NCBI RefSeq assembly: GCF_004114995.1 | Contig: NZ_SDJP01000008.1 | Coordinates: 31,442-95,441, forward strand | Reading direction: 5' to 3' | From: Halorubrum amylolyticum | Lineage (GTDB): Archaea > Halobacteriota > Halobacteria > Halobacteriales > Haloferacaceae | DNA length: 64,000 nucleotides | Shown: positions 1 through 7,329 of the stretch, in pieces | Layout: each line of letters starts with the position of its first letter | How positions within the stretch are numbered: position 1 is the first letter of the stretch | Notes under the pieces: model-generated | Told to the model about the DNA's origin: nothing | Seen by the model: the letters and a program-made list of their open reading frames with translations, nothing else | Database searches by the model: none | Program-made: the position numbers and the translations under genes

Positions 1-1
1 G

Positions 2-1282
2 ACGGTCCCGGCCGCGCTCCGGGACCTCCGCGAGCGCGACGAGGCCGCGTTCGCCGACAGCGACGCCGGACGGTGGCTCGCCGCGGGCGACACCCTCGAA
101 ACGGTCGCGTTCGGCGACGAGACCGGCGTGCTCCCGACGCGGGGGTGGCAGTCCCGCAGCTTCGATGGCGCCGACGAACTCGGTGTCGAGCGGGCCGGCG
201 AACGGGCGACCGGGCGCGAGCGTCCCGACGACCCGGTTCCGGGCGGATTCCGGGTGCCGGCGGGCGACGGAGACGGCGCGACGGACGACATCGACCCCGA
301 CGACGCTCCCACCACCACCGACGCCACCGTCCCGCGCGGCGGCACCCCCATCGCGCTCGGCGCGGGGCTCGGAATCGATGACTTCGATGCGGTCGCGGCC
401 CTCGGCGGGGTCTGCGACCGGCTCGGGATCGACGTGATCTCCGCCGGCAACGCGGTGGCGTGGGCGGTCCGCGCGAGCGACGCGGGGCTGATCGATCCCG
501 CGGACCACGGCGTCGACCGCGGGCTCTCCTTCGGCGACGAGGCGGCCGCGCGGGCGCTGATCGAGGAGATCGCGGCCCGATCGACGCCCCTCGGCGACGC
601 GCTCGCTGACGGGGTGGCGGCCGCCGCGGAGCGGTTCGGCGGGGCCGACCTCGTCCCGACGGTGAAGGGGATGGAACTGGCCTCCTACGACCCGCGCGGC
701 GCGGCGACGATGGCGCTGGCCTTCGCGACCGGCGACCGCGGCGGCTGTCACCGCCGCGCCCGGCCGGTCGAAACCGAGGCGGTTGCCGATCCGGGATGGA
801 GCCCCGCCGAGCGCGCCGCGGTCGTCGCCGACGAGCAGGACCGGCGGGCCGCGCTGTGGTGTCTCGTCGGCGACGACTTCCTCGCCGAGAGCTTCGGTCC
901 GGAGGCGGCCGCCGAGTGGCTCGCCGCCCTCGGCGACGAGCGCGACCCGCGAGACCTCCGGCTTCTCGGCGAGCGCGCGTGGACGCTCACCCGCCTGTTC
1001 AACTGCAGAGAGGGGTTCGACCGCGGGGACGACGGCCTCCCGGAAGCGCTGACGCGGGACACCGACGGAGGGGGCGGGGGAGGCCGAAAAGGCGACGACG
1101 CCCTCGATCCCGACGCCTTCGAGGAACTCCTCGACCGGTACTACGCGTACCGCGGCTGGGACCGGGAGGGGAGACCGACGGCCCGGTTGCTCGACCGACT
1201 CGGGCTCGCGGACCTCCCCGATGGAGCGACGCCGGTCGGATCGGCGGAAGAAGTTCCGAGCGTCGACGGCGGCGGTGGCTGA
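2..1282 (+). CDS. Aldehyde:ferredoxin oxidoreductase-like protein, C-terminal part (starts before the window)
   Basis: The frame is open from base 2, so the N-terminus lies upstream. AOR-family tungsten/molybdopterin enzymes oxidise aldehydes to acids with ferredoxin. Visible AOR features are TGVLPTRGWQ near residue 43 and a GIDDFDAVAALGGVCDRLGID block matching AOR domain 2. Where family members normally carry the C-x2-C-x3-C set for the 4Fe-4S cluster, shortly after the TGVLPT block, this protein has an acidic Pro/Gly/Thr-rich stretch with no cysteine. Only four cysteines remain in the visible 426 residues. It may therefore have lost the cluster and ordinary AOR activity. Family assignment is confident; function is not. 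Confidence 0.8.
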   Translation, partial: TVPAALRDLRERDEAAFADSDAGRWLAAGDTLETVAFGDETGVLPTRGWQSRSFDGADELGVERAGERATGRERPDDPVPGGFRVPAGDGDGATDDIDPDDAPTTTDATVPRGGTPIALGAGLGIDDFDAVAALGGVCDRLGIDVISAGNAVAWAVRASDAGLIDPADHGVDRGLSFGDEAAARALIEEIAARSTPLGDALADGVAAAAERFGGADLVPTVKGMELASYDPRGAATMALAFATGDRGGCHRRARPVETEAVADPGWSPAERAAVVADEQDRRAALWCLVGDDFLAESFGPEAAAEWLAALGDERDPRDLRLLGERAWTLTRLFNCREGFDRGDDGLPEALTRDTDGGGGGGRKGDDALDPDAFEELLDRYYAYRGWDREGRPTARLLDRLGLADLPDGATPVGSAEEVPSVDGGGG

Positions 1283-1314
1283 CCGGCGGTAGGTGAGTGA
1301 CGCCGCCGACTGGC

Positions 1315-2517
1315 CTACGGCGCGGCCTGTTTCGTCGAGACCAGTTCGATCACGTCGCGGTGGGAGAGCTCGTGGTCGGCCCCCACCTGCCGACCGCTCC
1401 GGCAGTCGGTGCCGTGGAGGAGCCCCTCGCCGATGTCCGAGTGGATGTGGAACGCGAAGTCCTCGGTCGTCGACCCCCCGGGGAGGATGAAGCAGTCGCG
1501 GAAGACGCCCTTCTCGTCTTTGCTCCCGTTCGCGGAGCCGGGGAAGACGGCGATACAGCCGAGCACGTCGAAGACGGCGGCTTCGAGCGCGCCCTGAACG
1601 CCGGTCCCGTCGTACTCGGCGACGAACTCGCCGATCTGATCGAGACCAGCCTCCTGCTCGCCGGAGACGTCGCCCACGATTTCGAACTCGCTCGCACCGG
1701 GGGTGTAGTCGACGACGCCGGCGTCGTCGGCGTTCTTCAGGGCCTTCTCCGCGTGAGCGCTCGCCGGGACGAAAGAGAGGTGGTCGTAGTCGGGGTCGCT
1801 CGTGATCGTCTCCCAGTTCGCCTGCGCCTCGGGGGTGTCCATCTTGTTGGCGGCGACGACCATCGGCTTCGTGCGCTTGCGGATCTCGCGGGCGAGGTCG
1901 GCCTCGTCCGCGTCGTCCCACGTCTCGGGGTCGATTTCGAGCCCCTCCGCGAGGATCACCTGCTTCATCCGGTCCTTGTCGATCCCGAACGCGGACATCT
2001 GGTCGGCGAGCTCCGCCTCGATCGCGGCGTCCGCGCCGTGGTAGCGCGTCTCGAACTTCTCGAGCCCCTTCTCCAGCACGTCGAGGTACCACGCGTCGAG
2101 CTCCTCCTCGAGGAAGTCGATGTCCTCGCGCGGGTCGTGGCCCTCGGTGGCCTCGCCCTCGATGTCGGTCTTGCCCGAGAAGTCGACGACGTGGATCAAC
2201 ACGTCGGTCTCGTTGAGGTCGGTGAGGAACTGGTTGCCGAGCCCGCGCCCCTCGTGGGCGCCGGGGACGAGGCCGGCGACGTCGACCATCTTGACGGGCA
2301 CGAAGCGGGTGCCCTCGCGGCAGACGCCGACGTTCGGCGTGCAGGACTCGTCGAACTCGGGGGCGGCGCAGTCGACGCGGACGTACGCCTCGCCGACGGT
2401 CGGGTCGATCGTGGTGAACGGGTACGCGCCCTCGGGCACGTCGTTCATGGTCGCGGCGTTGAAAAACGTCGACTTCCCCACGGAGGGCTTGCCGACGAGG
2501 CCGATCCGGTAACTCAT
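1315..2517 (-). CDS. ychF: YchF/Ola1-type translation-associated GTPase (COG0012)
   Basis: 400 residues. P-loop GLVGKPSVGKST at residues 6-17, a G3-like DVAGLVPGAHEGRGLGN near residue 80, and NKMD as G4 near residue 230. Bacterial YchF usually has NxxE and prefers ATP; the intact NKMD here suggests GTP specificity. A C-terminal TGS domain (about 320-400) is typical of ribosome-associated members. A start 7 codons upstream is possible, but MSYRIGLVG is the usual family start. It is convergent with the AOR-like gene. A cytosolic role at the ribosome is inferred from the family. Confidence 0.93.
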   Translation of the reverse strand: MSYRIGLVGKPSVGKSTFFNAATMNDVPEGAYPFTTIDPTVGEAYVRVDCAAPEFDESCTPNVGVCREGTRFVPVKMVDVAGLVPGAHEGRGLGNQFLTDLNETDVLIHVVDFSGKTDIEGEATEGHDPREDIDFLEEELDAWYLDVLEKGLEKFETRYHGADAAIEAELADQMSAFGIDKDRMKQVILAEGLEIDPETWDDADEADLAREIRKRTKPMVVAANKMDTPEAQANWETITSDPDYDHLSFVPASAHAEKALKNADDAGVVDYTPGASEFEIVGDVSGEQEAGLDQIGEFVAEYDGTGVQGALEAAVFDVLGCIAVFPGSANGSKDEKGVFRDCFILPGGSTTEDFAFHIHSDIGEGLLHGTDCRSGRQVGADHELSHRDVIELVSTKQAAP

Positions 2518-2609
2518 TACCACCAGTGCGCGATCCACGGTAAAAAGCGATGCGAGACGCGCCGTGCCGTGCGTACGGGTGACGGGGGGGAGAGACCGCC
2601 GTCGGACTG

Positions 2610-2720
2610 TCAGGCGTCGCCGTCCGACTGCCCGGGCTCACCGAGCTCCTCGCGGGCGGCCGGGTAGGAGCTCCCGCGGAACTCGTCTTCGACGCGCGAG
2701 AGGTGAATTTCGGATGTCAT
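2610..2720 (-). CDS. 36-residue acidic small protein, leaderless
   Basis: This short ORF begins MTSEIHLSRVEDEFRG and ends in GQSDGDA. A TTTAAG box at 2744-2749 is centred 27 nt upstream of its ATG, exactly where a haloarchaeal TATA box belongs for a leaderless mRNA. It lies between ychF and the uspA gene, divergent from the latter. The SSYPAAREEL segment resembles the YPxTxxEL element of small haloarchaeal DUF5789-like proteins, but that link is weak. The function is unknown. Confidence 0.5.
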   Translation of the reverse strand: MTSEIHLSRVEDEFRGSSYPAAREELGEPGQSDGDA

Positions 2721-2847
2721 GGACGGATATCGGCACGCGAGGCCTTAAACGCGCCCCTCGTCCGGATCTCGACGGCTTCGCCGCGGAAAGAACCGGCAAA
2801 GCTCGCAAAGAGTTATGTGTCGGCGGTGCCCTGATACATGTGAACAT

Positions 2848-3378
2848 ATGACTCTGTACGATCGGGTCCTCGTTCCGACCGACGGCTCGGCCGAGGGGAA
2901 GCGGGCGGTCGCGCACGCCCTCGACCTCGCGTCGGTCCACGGCGCGGACGTTCACGCGCTGTACGTGGTCGACACGGCGAGCTACGCGGGGATGCCGATG
3001 GAGAGCTCGTGGGAGGGGGTCGGCGACCTCCTGCGGGACGACGCGAACGAGGCGGTCGCGGAGGTCGAGTCGCTCGCGGCCGAGACCGATCTCGACATCG
3101 AGACGGCGGTCGCGGAGGGCTCTCCGAGCAAGGAGATCATCCGGTACGCCGAGGGCAACGACTGTGACCTGATCGTGATGGGGACGCACGGCCGGGGCGG
3201 GATCGACCGCCTCCTCCTCGGGAGCGTCGCCGAGAAGGTGGTTCGGGGGTCGAGCGTCCCCGTGCTGACGGTGCGGCTGGACGGCGACGTTCCGGGGGAC
3301 GCGGCCGTCGAAAGCGAGACCCCGGCCGAAAGCGAGACCCCGGCCGACGGGGAGCCGGAAGCGGCCGGGCGGAGCTAG
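2848..3378 (+). CDS. Universal stress protein (UspA family)
   Basis: 176 residues with one Usp domain. The N-terminal strand DRVLVPTDGS and the ATP-binding signature MGTHGRGGIDRLLLGS (G-x2-G-x9-G/S) are intact, so it probably binds ATP. After the domain there is a Glu/Pro-rich tail of about 25 residues with a repeated ESETPA unit, absent from compact Usp proteins. The ATG at 2848 starts the conserved strand; upstream in-frame codons have no homology. A weak TATA-like box (gttatg near 2812-2817) lies about 30 nt upstream. A second single-domain Usp is at 34337. Confidence 0.9.
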   Translation: MTLYDRVLVPTDGSAEGKRAVAHALDLASVHGADVHALYVVDTASYAGMPMESSWEGVGDLLRDDANEAVAEVESLAAETDLDIETAVAEGSPSKEIIRYAEGNDCDLIVMGTHGRGGIDRLLLGSVAEKVVRGSSVPVLTVRLDGDVPGDAAVESETPAESETPADGEPEAAGRS

Positions 3379-3427
3379 CCGGAAGTCGACGTTTTTGCGG
3401 TCGCTCACGGTTCGGGACCATCGACGC

Positions 3428-4447
3428 TCAGTCGTCAGCGTCGCGCAGGTGCTCGCAGTCGCCGGCGTGGACTCTGCGGGTCCCGTCGTCCGTCTCGATC
3501 ACGAGCGCGCCCGGCGGCTCCACGTCGACCGCGGTGCCCGTCACCGGGCCGTTCGGGGTGTCGACGCGGACCCGACGGCCGAGGGTGCTCGCGCGCTCGC
3601 GCCACGCCGGCAAGATCCGATCCATCCGGTCCGGCGTCCCCGCGAGCGCCGCGAACCGTTCGAGGAGGACCGCGGCGAACCGGCGCCTGTCGACGGGCGC
3701 GCCGAGTTCGTCCTGCAGGGAGGTCGCGTCCGCCGGGAGCAAATCGGGGTCGACGTTGGCGTTGACGCCGATCCCCGCGACGAGCCACGAGACCCGGTCG
3801 GCCTCACCCTCCATTTCCGTGAGAATTCCCGCGAGCTTGCGGCCGCCGCGACCGCCGGGGGCGTCCGAGGCGCCGGGCGCGTCGGACGCGCCGCCATCGG
3901 CGTCGCCATCCGATTCGGTTCCGAGACCGCCCACGAGCACGTCGTTCGGCCACTTGATGTGGGCGTCGACGCCCGCCTCCCGGCAGGCGTCGGCGATCGC
4001 GACCGCGGCGGCGAGGGTGAAAAGCGGCGCGCGGGCAGGCGCCGCATCCGGTCGCAGTACGAGCGAGAGCCAGACGCCCCCGCTGGGCGCGGTCCACTGC
4101 CGATCGAGCCGGCCTCGGCCGCCGGTCTGCTCGTCGGCGACGACCGCGACGCCGTCGGCCCCCTCGGCCGCCAGCTCGCGGGCGCGGTCGTTGGTCGACG
4201 GGAGTTGATCGTGGTACTCGATCTCGTAGGGGGCATCGAGCCCGAACTCGATACCGGCGGCGGAGTAGCCGGGGTCCTCGGGCGCGACGTATCCCTCGGA
4301 GGTCGAGCCGACAGCGAACCCCTCCTCGCGGAGGGACTCGACCGCCTTCCAGACCGCCGTCCGCGACACGCCGAGGTCGTCTGCGAGCGCGGGGCCGGAG
4401 ACCGGGCCGTCGCCGAGGGCGTCGAGCAGCGCGCGGCGCGTGTCCAT
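3428..4447 (-). CDS. birA: Biotin-protein ligase with N-terminal HTH (BirA type)
   Basis: 339 residues. A winged-helix DNA-binding domain (about 1-60, LGVSRTAVWKAVESL) is followed by the ligase core with the biotinyl-AMP loop QTGGRGRLDRQW and KWPNDVLVG, then a C-terminal SH3-like domain (TGTAVDVEPPGALVIETDDG). It attaches biotin to biotin-dependent carboxylases and, through the HTH, may repress biotin genes. A Gly/Ala/Asp-rich insertion follows KWPNDVLVG. The start MDTRRALLDAL was chosen because the 30 in-frame codons upstream are Arg-rich and lack homology. No biotin gene is adjacent. Confidence 0.93.
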   Translation of the reverse strand: MDTRRALLDALGDGPVSGPALADDLGVSRTAVWKAVESLREEGFAVGSTSEGYVAPEDPGYSAAGIEFGLDAPYEIEYHDQLPSTNDRARELAAEGADGVAVVADEQTGGRGRLDRQWTAPSGGVWLSLVLRPDAAPARAPLFTLAAAVAIADACREAGVDAHIKWPNDVLVGGLGTESDGDADGGASDAPGASDAPGGRGGRKLAGILTEMEGEADRVSWLVAGIGVNANVDPDLLPADATSLQDELGAPVDRRRFAAVLLERFAALAGTPDRMDRILPAWRERASTLGRRVRVDTPNGPVTGTAVDVEPPGALVIETDDGTRRVHAGDCEHLRDADD

Positions 4448-4674
4448 GTCGTCGGGGTCGGCGCGGACGCGCAAAGCCGTTCCGGGTCGGCGACCGGAAC
4501 GCCTTCCTCCTCGCCGAGCCGGGACCTCCGAAGACACCGGGACACCGGGTTTCCGGTGAAACGGCGAGCGTTACCGAACCGCACGGAGCTGCGGCGGACT
4601 CGGCGAGTTCGGCGATGGAAGCGACGATCCGACCTCGCCACAAGACACAAGGTCTCACGGGCGAACGCTCGGGT

Positions 4675-5247
4675 ATGCAACCCTCCAAGGAGCGGGAGGC
4701 GTCCGACGGCGATCCGATGGACGACCTTGACGACCTCCTCGACGACGATCTCGCGGACGGCGAGGGCGACGACGGCTCGACGGCGGACGCCACGGCAGAA
4801 ACCGAGGGCGTCGCCCGGACGGGTGCGGGCGGAGGCAAATCCGGAGGCGGTCGCGTCGGAATGGACGGGCGCTGGTTCTCCGCGAAGTCGTTCGCGATCG
4901 CGCTCGTCGCCGTCGGGATCGGGGTGTTCGCCGGCGGGGCGATCCCGCTCATCGGCGGGACGATCGGCTCCGCCGCCGGCGTGTTCCTCGCCGCGTTTCT
5001 CGTGGGGCTGATCTTCTCGACGCGGAGGTACGCGGAGACCGGACTCGCCGGGGCCGCGGCGGGCGCGGGCACCGCGGTGACCAGCGTCCTCGGGGTCGGC
5101 TTTCTTCCGATCGGGGTTGATTACCTCCAGCAGTGGGGCCTCCCGCTGCTCGCCGTCGGCGGCGGACTGGGGCTGGTGCTGGCGCTGCTCGGTCACTACT
5201 TCGGCCGGGATCTCCGGGCCGGGCTGACGGAGGACATCGGCGGGTAG
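4675..5247 (+). CDS. Haloarchaeal small membrane protein with acidic N-terminus
   Basis: 190 residues. The first 60 or so are very acidic (DDLDDLLDDDL) and probably cytoplasmic or disordered. Three to four hydrophobic Gly/Ala-rich segments follow (about 67-80, 83-105, 113-135, 145-170), then a short charged tail. There is no signal peptide. The start at MQPSKERE was preferred; a 20-codon upstream extension is Arg-rich. It is convergent with the DMT transporter gene. I do not recognise the family. Confidence 0.7.
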   Translation: MQPSKEREASDGDPMDDLDDLLDDDLADGEGDDGSTADATAETEGVARTGAGGGKSGGGRVGMDGRWFSAKSFAIALVAVGIGVFAGGAIPLIGGTIGSAAGVFLAAFLVGLIFSTRRYAETGLAGAAAGAGTAVTSVLGVGFLPIGVDYLQQWGLPLLAVGGGLGLVLALLGHYFGRDLRAGLTEDIGG

Positions 5248-5277
5248 AGCGACGGAACCGGCCGTCGACCCCCGTCG

Positions 5278-6219
5278 TCAGCGCGCGCGCAGCGCGTCCT
5301 CGACGCCGACGTACGCGGCGATCTCGTGGCGTTCGAGGACGACGAAGCCCGCGAGGATCGCGACGAAGCCGACGATCGCCTCCGCGTCGATCAGGCTGCC
5401 GAGCAGCGCCCAACTCCCGACCGCGGCGACGACGGGCTCCGCGTAGCCGACGAGGTGGAGCTGAGCCGGGCCGACCTCGTCGAGCAGCGCGAAGTAGATC
5501 AGGAACGCGACGACGCCCGACAGCAGCGTGAGGTACGAGAGCGACGCGATCGACGTGGCGTTCCAGACGATCGCCGCGGGCGACTCGCCGAGCAGGGCGG
5601 CGCCGACGAACAGCACCCCGGCGCCGGAGACCATCGCCCACCCCTGTAGCGCGGCGATCGGGAGGTCGGTGCGAAGCGGGCGGAGCAGCACCGCGCCGAG
5701 CGAGAAGGAGACCGCGCCGGCGAACGCGAGCCCGACGCCGAGCAGGGCAGCGCTACCGAGCCCGGCCTCCATCGGGTCGGCGATCACGATCACGCCGAGG
5801 ATCCCGAGCGCGAACCCCCCGATCTCGAAGGGGCCGAGCCGCTCGTTCGGGAGGAGAAGGGCGGCGAACGTGGCGGTCAACACCGGCGCGAGGCTCACGA
5901 TCACGGCGGCGACCGCACCCGTGATGTGGAGCTCGGCCACGTACAGCAGCCCGTGGTACGCGGCGATCACGAAGGCGCCGGCGACCGCGACGCCGAGCCA
6001 CTCGTCGCGGCCCCGAGGGACCGTCCTGCCGGACATGACCGCGGCGACGCCCAACACGATGGCGCCGGCGACGGCGTAGCGCACGCCGGCGAACAGAAGC
6101 GGCGGGAAGTAGTGCAGTCCGGCCTCGATAGCGACGAAGGAGGTACCCCACAGCGTCGCGAGGAGAACGAACGCGGCGACGATCGATTCGGGAGTGGAAA
6201 TGAGGGTCCGCAGATTCAT
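5278..6219 (-). CDS. EamA-type drug/metabolite (DMT) transporter
   Basis: 313 residues with ten predicted membrane helices in two EamA halves. LLATLWGTSFVAIEAG near the N-terminus is the usual first-helix signature. The family exports amino acids, nucleosides or other metabolites; the substrate is unknown. A TATA-like box (gtttaac on the minus strand, 6249-6256) is about 30 nt upstream. It is divergent from the Lrp regulator at 6402, which is a natural candidate regulator. A second DMT gene is at 61665. Confidence 0.88.
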   Translation of the reverse strand: MNLRTLISTPESIVAAFVLLATLWGTSFVAIEAGLHYFPPLLFAGVRYAVAGAIVLGVAAVMSGRTVPRGRDEWLGVAVAGAFVIAAYHGLLYVAELHITGAVAAVIVSLAPVLTATFAALLLPNERLGPFEIGGFALGILGVIVIADPMEAGLGSAALLGVGLAFAGAVSFSLGAVLLRPLRTDLPIAALQGWAMVSGAGVLFVGAALLGESPAAIVWNATSIASLSYLTLLSGVVAFLIYFALLDEVGPAQLHLVGYAEPVVAAVGSWALLGSLIDAEAIVGFVAILAGFVVLERHEIAAYVGVEDALRAR

Positions 6220-6221
6220 TG

Positions 6222-6250
6222 ACTATCTATTCGAAATCGGCAGAGATAGT
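6222..6250. promoter_or_regulatory. Inverted repeat in the DMT transporter promoter (possible operator)
   Basis: A 7-bp inverted repeat (ACTATCT at 6222-6228, AGATAGT at 6244-6250) lies between the transporter start codon and its TATA-like box, abutting the box. A bound protein there could block transcription. The divergent Lrp-family gene is the obvious candidate. This is inference from position and symmetry only. Confidence 0.35.
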
Positions 6251-6370
6251 TAAACTATTCTCCCGGATTGGTCGGTATCTGGAATGAACAATCACACATA
6301 CGAATCTGATGCGATTCGGTTCCAAAACGACCGTCGATCTTGCACTCTACTCCAAGTATATCTGTCGTAA

Positions 6371-6377
6371 TATATAA
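6371..6377 (+). promoter_or_regulatory. TATA box of the Lrp gene
   Basis: TATATAA is centred 28 nt before the ATG at 6402, consistent with a leaderless transcript. Confidence 0.6.
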
Positions 6378-6401
6378 CAGACCATCACGCGAACGGGACG
6401 T

Positions 6402-6884
6402 ATGGACGAGCGCGACGTGCGGTTGTTGAAGGCGATCTCGGACCTCGGCACCGGGAGTCCCGAGCGGCTCCACGAGGAGACGGACATTCCGGTGTCGACG
6501 ATCCACTACCGGCTGAACAACCTCCGGGAGGACGGCGTGATCGAGAACGACCTGTACGACCTCGACCACGAGGCGCTCGGGCTCGGCGTCACCGTGATCG
6601 TCGAGGTACTTGCGGACTACGAGGGCCCCTACGAGGAGTTCGCGGACGAGCTGCTCGCGGTGGAGGGCGTGACGGAGGCGTTCTTCACGATGGGCGAGAC
6701 CGACTTCGTCGTCCTCGCGCGGCTCTCCTCGTCGGACACCGTCGAGCGCCTCATCAGCGACTTCGAGGCGATCCCGGAGGTCGAGCGCACGAACTCGACG
6801 TTCACGATCTCGACCCTGCGCGACGAGCCGCGCGCGCCGGCGACGTACGATCTCGACACGCTGATCGAGGAGCTGACCGACTGA
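6402..6884 (+). CDS. Lrp/AsnC-family transcriptional regulator
   Basis: 160 residues. An N-terminal HTH (LHEETDIPVSTIHYRLNNL, about 25-45) is followed by an AsnC ligand-binding/dimerisation domain (about 65-140; GVTEAFFTMGETDFVVLAR). The family forms octamers and senses amino acids or related effectors. It is divergent from the DMT exporter, a regulator/exporter layout common for Lrp proteins that control efflux, so local regulation is likely but unproven. The first repeat element follows its stop codon. Confidence 0.92.
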   Translation: MDERDVRLLKAISDLGTGSPERLHEETDIPVSTIHYRLNNLREDGVIENDLYDLDHEALGLGVTVIVEVLADYEGPYEEFADELLAVEGVTEAFFTMGETDFVVLARLSSSDTVERLISDFEAIPEVERTNSTFTISTLRDEPRAPATYDLDTLIEELTD

Positions 6885-6949
6885 GGAACAGACGGTCTCG
6901 CTGGGGCAAAGGCGGCATTTTTGAGCAGAATCGGAGTTGCGACGGCCAC

Positions 6950-7230
6950 TTATAAGCCGACTGCGGAGGCGCGTGCCACCGAGCGCCCACCGGGCGCGAG
7001 GTGCACGCGCGAGGGAGGCGGCGGTCCGGCGCGGCTCCGCCCGCGCCGGGCGTCCGCCGAGGTTGGGGAGGTGTGAGGTGCGGGGCGGTGCTGTGCGGGG
7101 TGGGACTCAAAGAGGCAGTCGCGAGGGCGGCGCACGCTCGCTGTGCGCTTCAGTCGCTCGCGTTGCTCGCTTCCTCCAGTGCTTGCGTCGCCTGCGCCGC
7201 CCTCGCGACTGGGGCTTTGGAAGTAGTCAC
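6950..7230 (+). ncRNA. Structured multicopy element, copy A (arm 3 in inverted orientation)
   Basis: A 281-nt intergenic element filling most of the gap between lrp and the 3' end of gatE. It starts with a TTATAAG box at 6950. Arm 1 pairs GCGCGTGC (6969-6976) with GCACGCGC (7003-7010), enclosing GCGCCC/GGGCGC. Arm 2 pairs GGCGG with CCGCC around a CCGGCGCGG/CCGCGCCGG hairpin. Arm 3 has 19-bp perfect arms, CAGTCGCGAGGGCGGCGCA (7116-7134) and its complement (7193-7211). These are closed by CAAAG/CTTTG across a purine-rich 3x3 loop. The 70-nt tip matches copies B and C only as its reverse complement. No protein is supported here. Confidence 0.6.
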
Positions 7231-7329
7231 CGCGACGCCAGCAGCGACCGTTTATAAACAAACCACAAAAGCGCGCAACACGCCAGACCCGGCGTTATCA
7301 ATCACTCATAAACAACCCCACCACGCGTC
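7231..7329 (+). other. 3' flank of copy A with repeated TATAAAC boxes
   Basis: After the structured part there are two box-like sequences, TTTATAAACAAACC near 7250 and CATAAACAACCCC near 7307. They resemble the conserved boxes downstream of copies C and D. They point away from any start codon (gatE ends here on the other strand), so a promoter role is unclear. Confidence 0.35.

Noticed and set aside
1297..2667. 456-codon plus-strand ORF over ychF
   Set aside because: Antisense of a clearly recognisable GTPase; no motif of its own.
6950..7230. Interpreting the elements as RNase P or SRP RNA
   Set aside because: There are four divergent copies, and the universally conserved core motifs of those RNAs are not seen.
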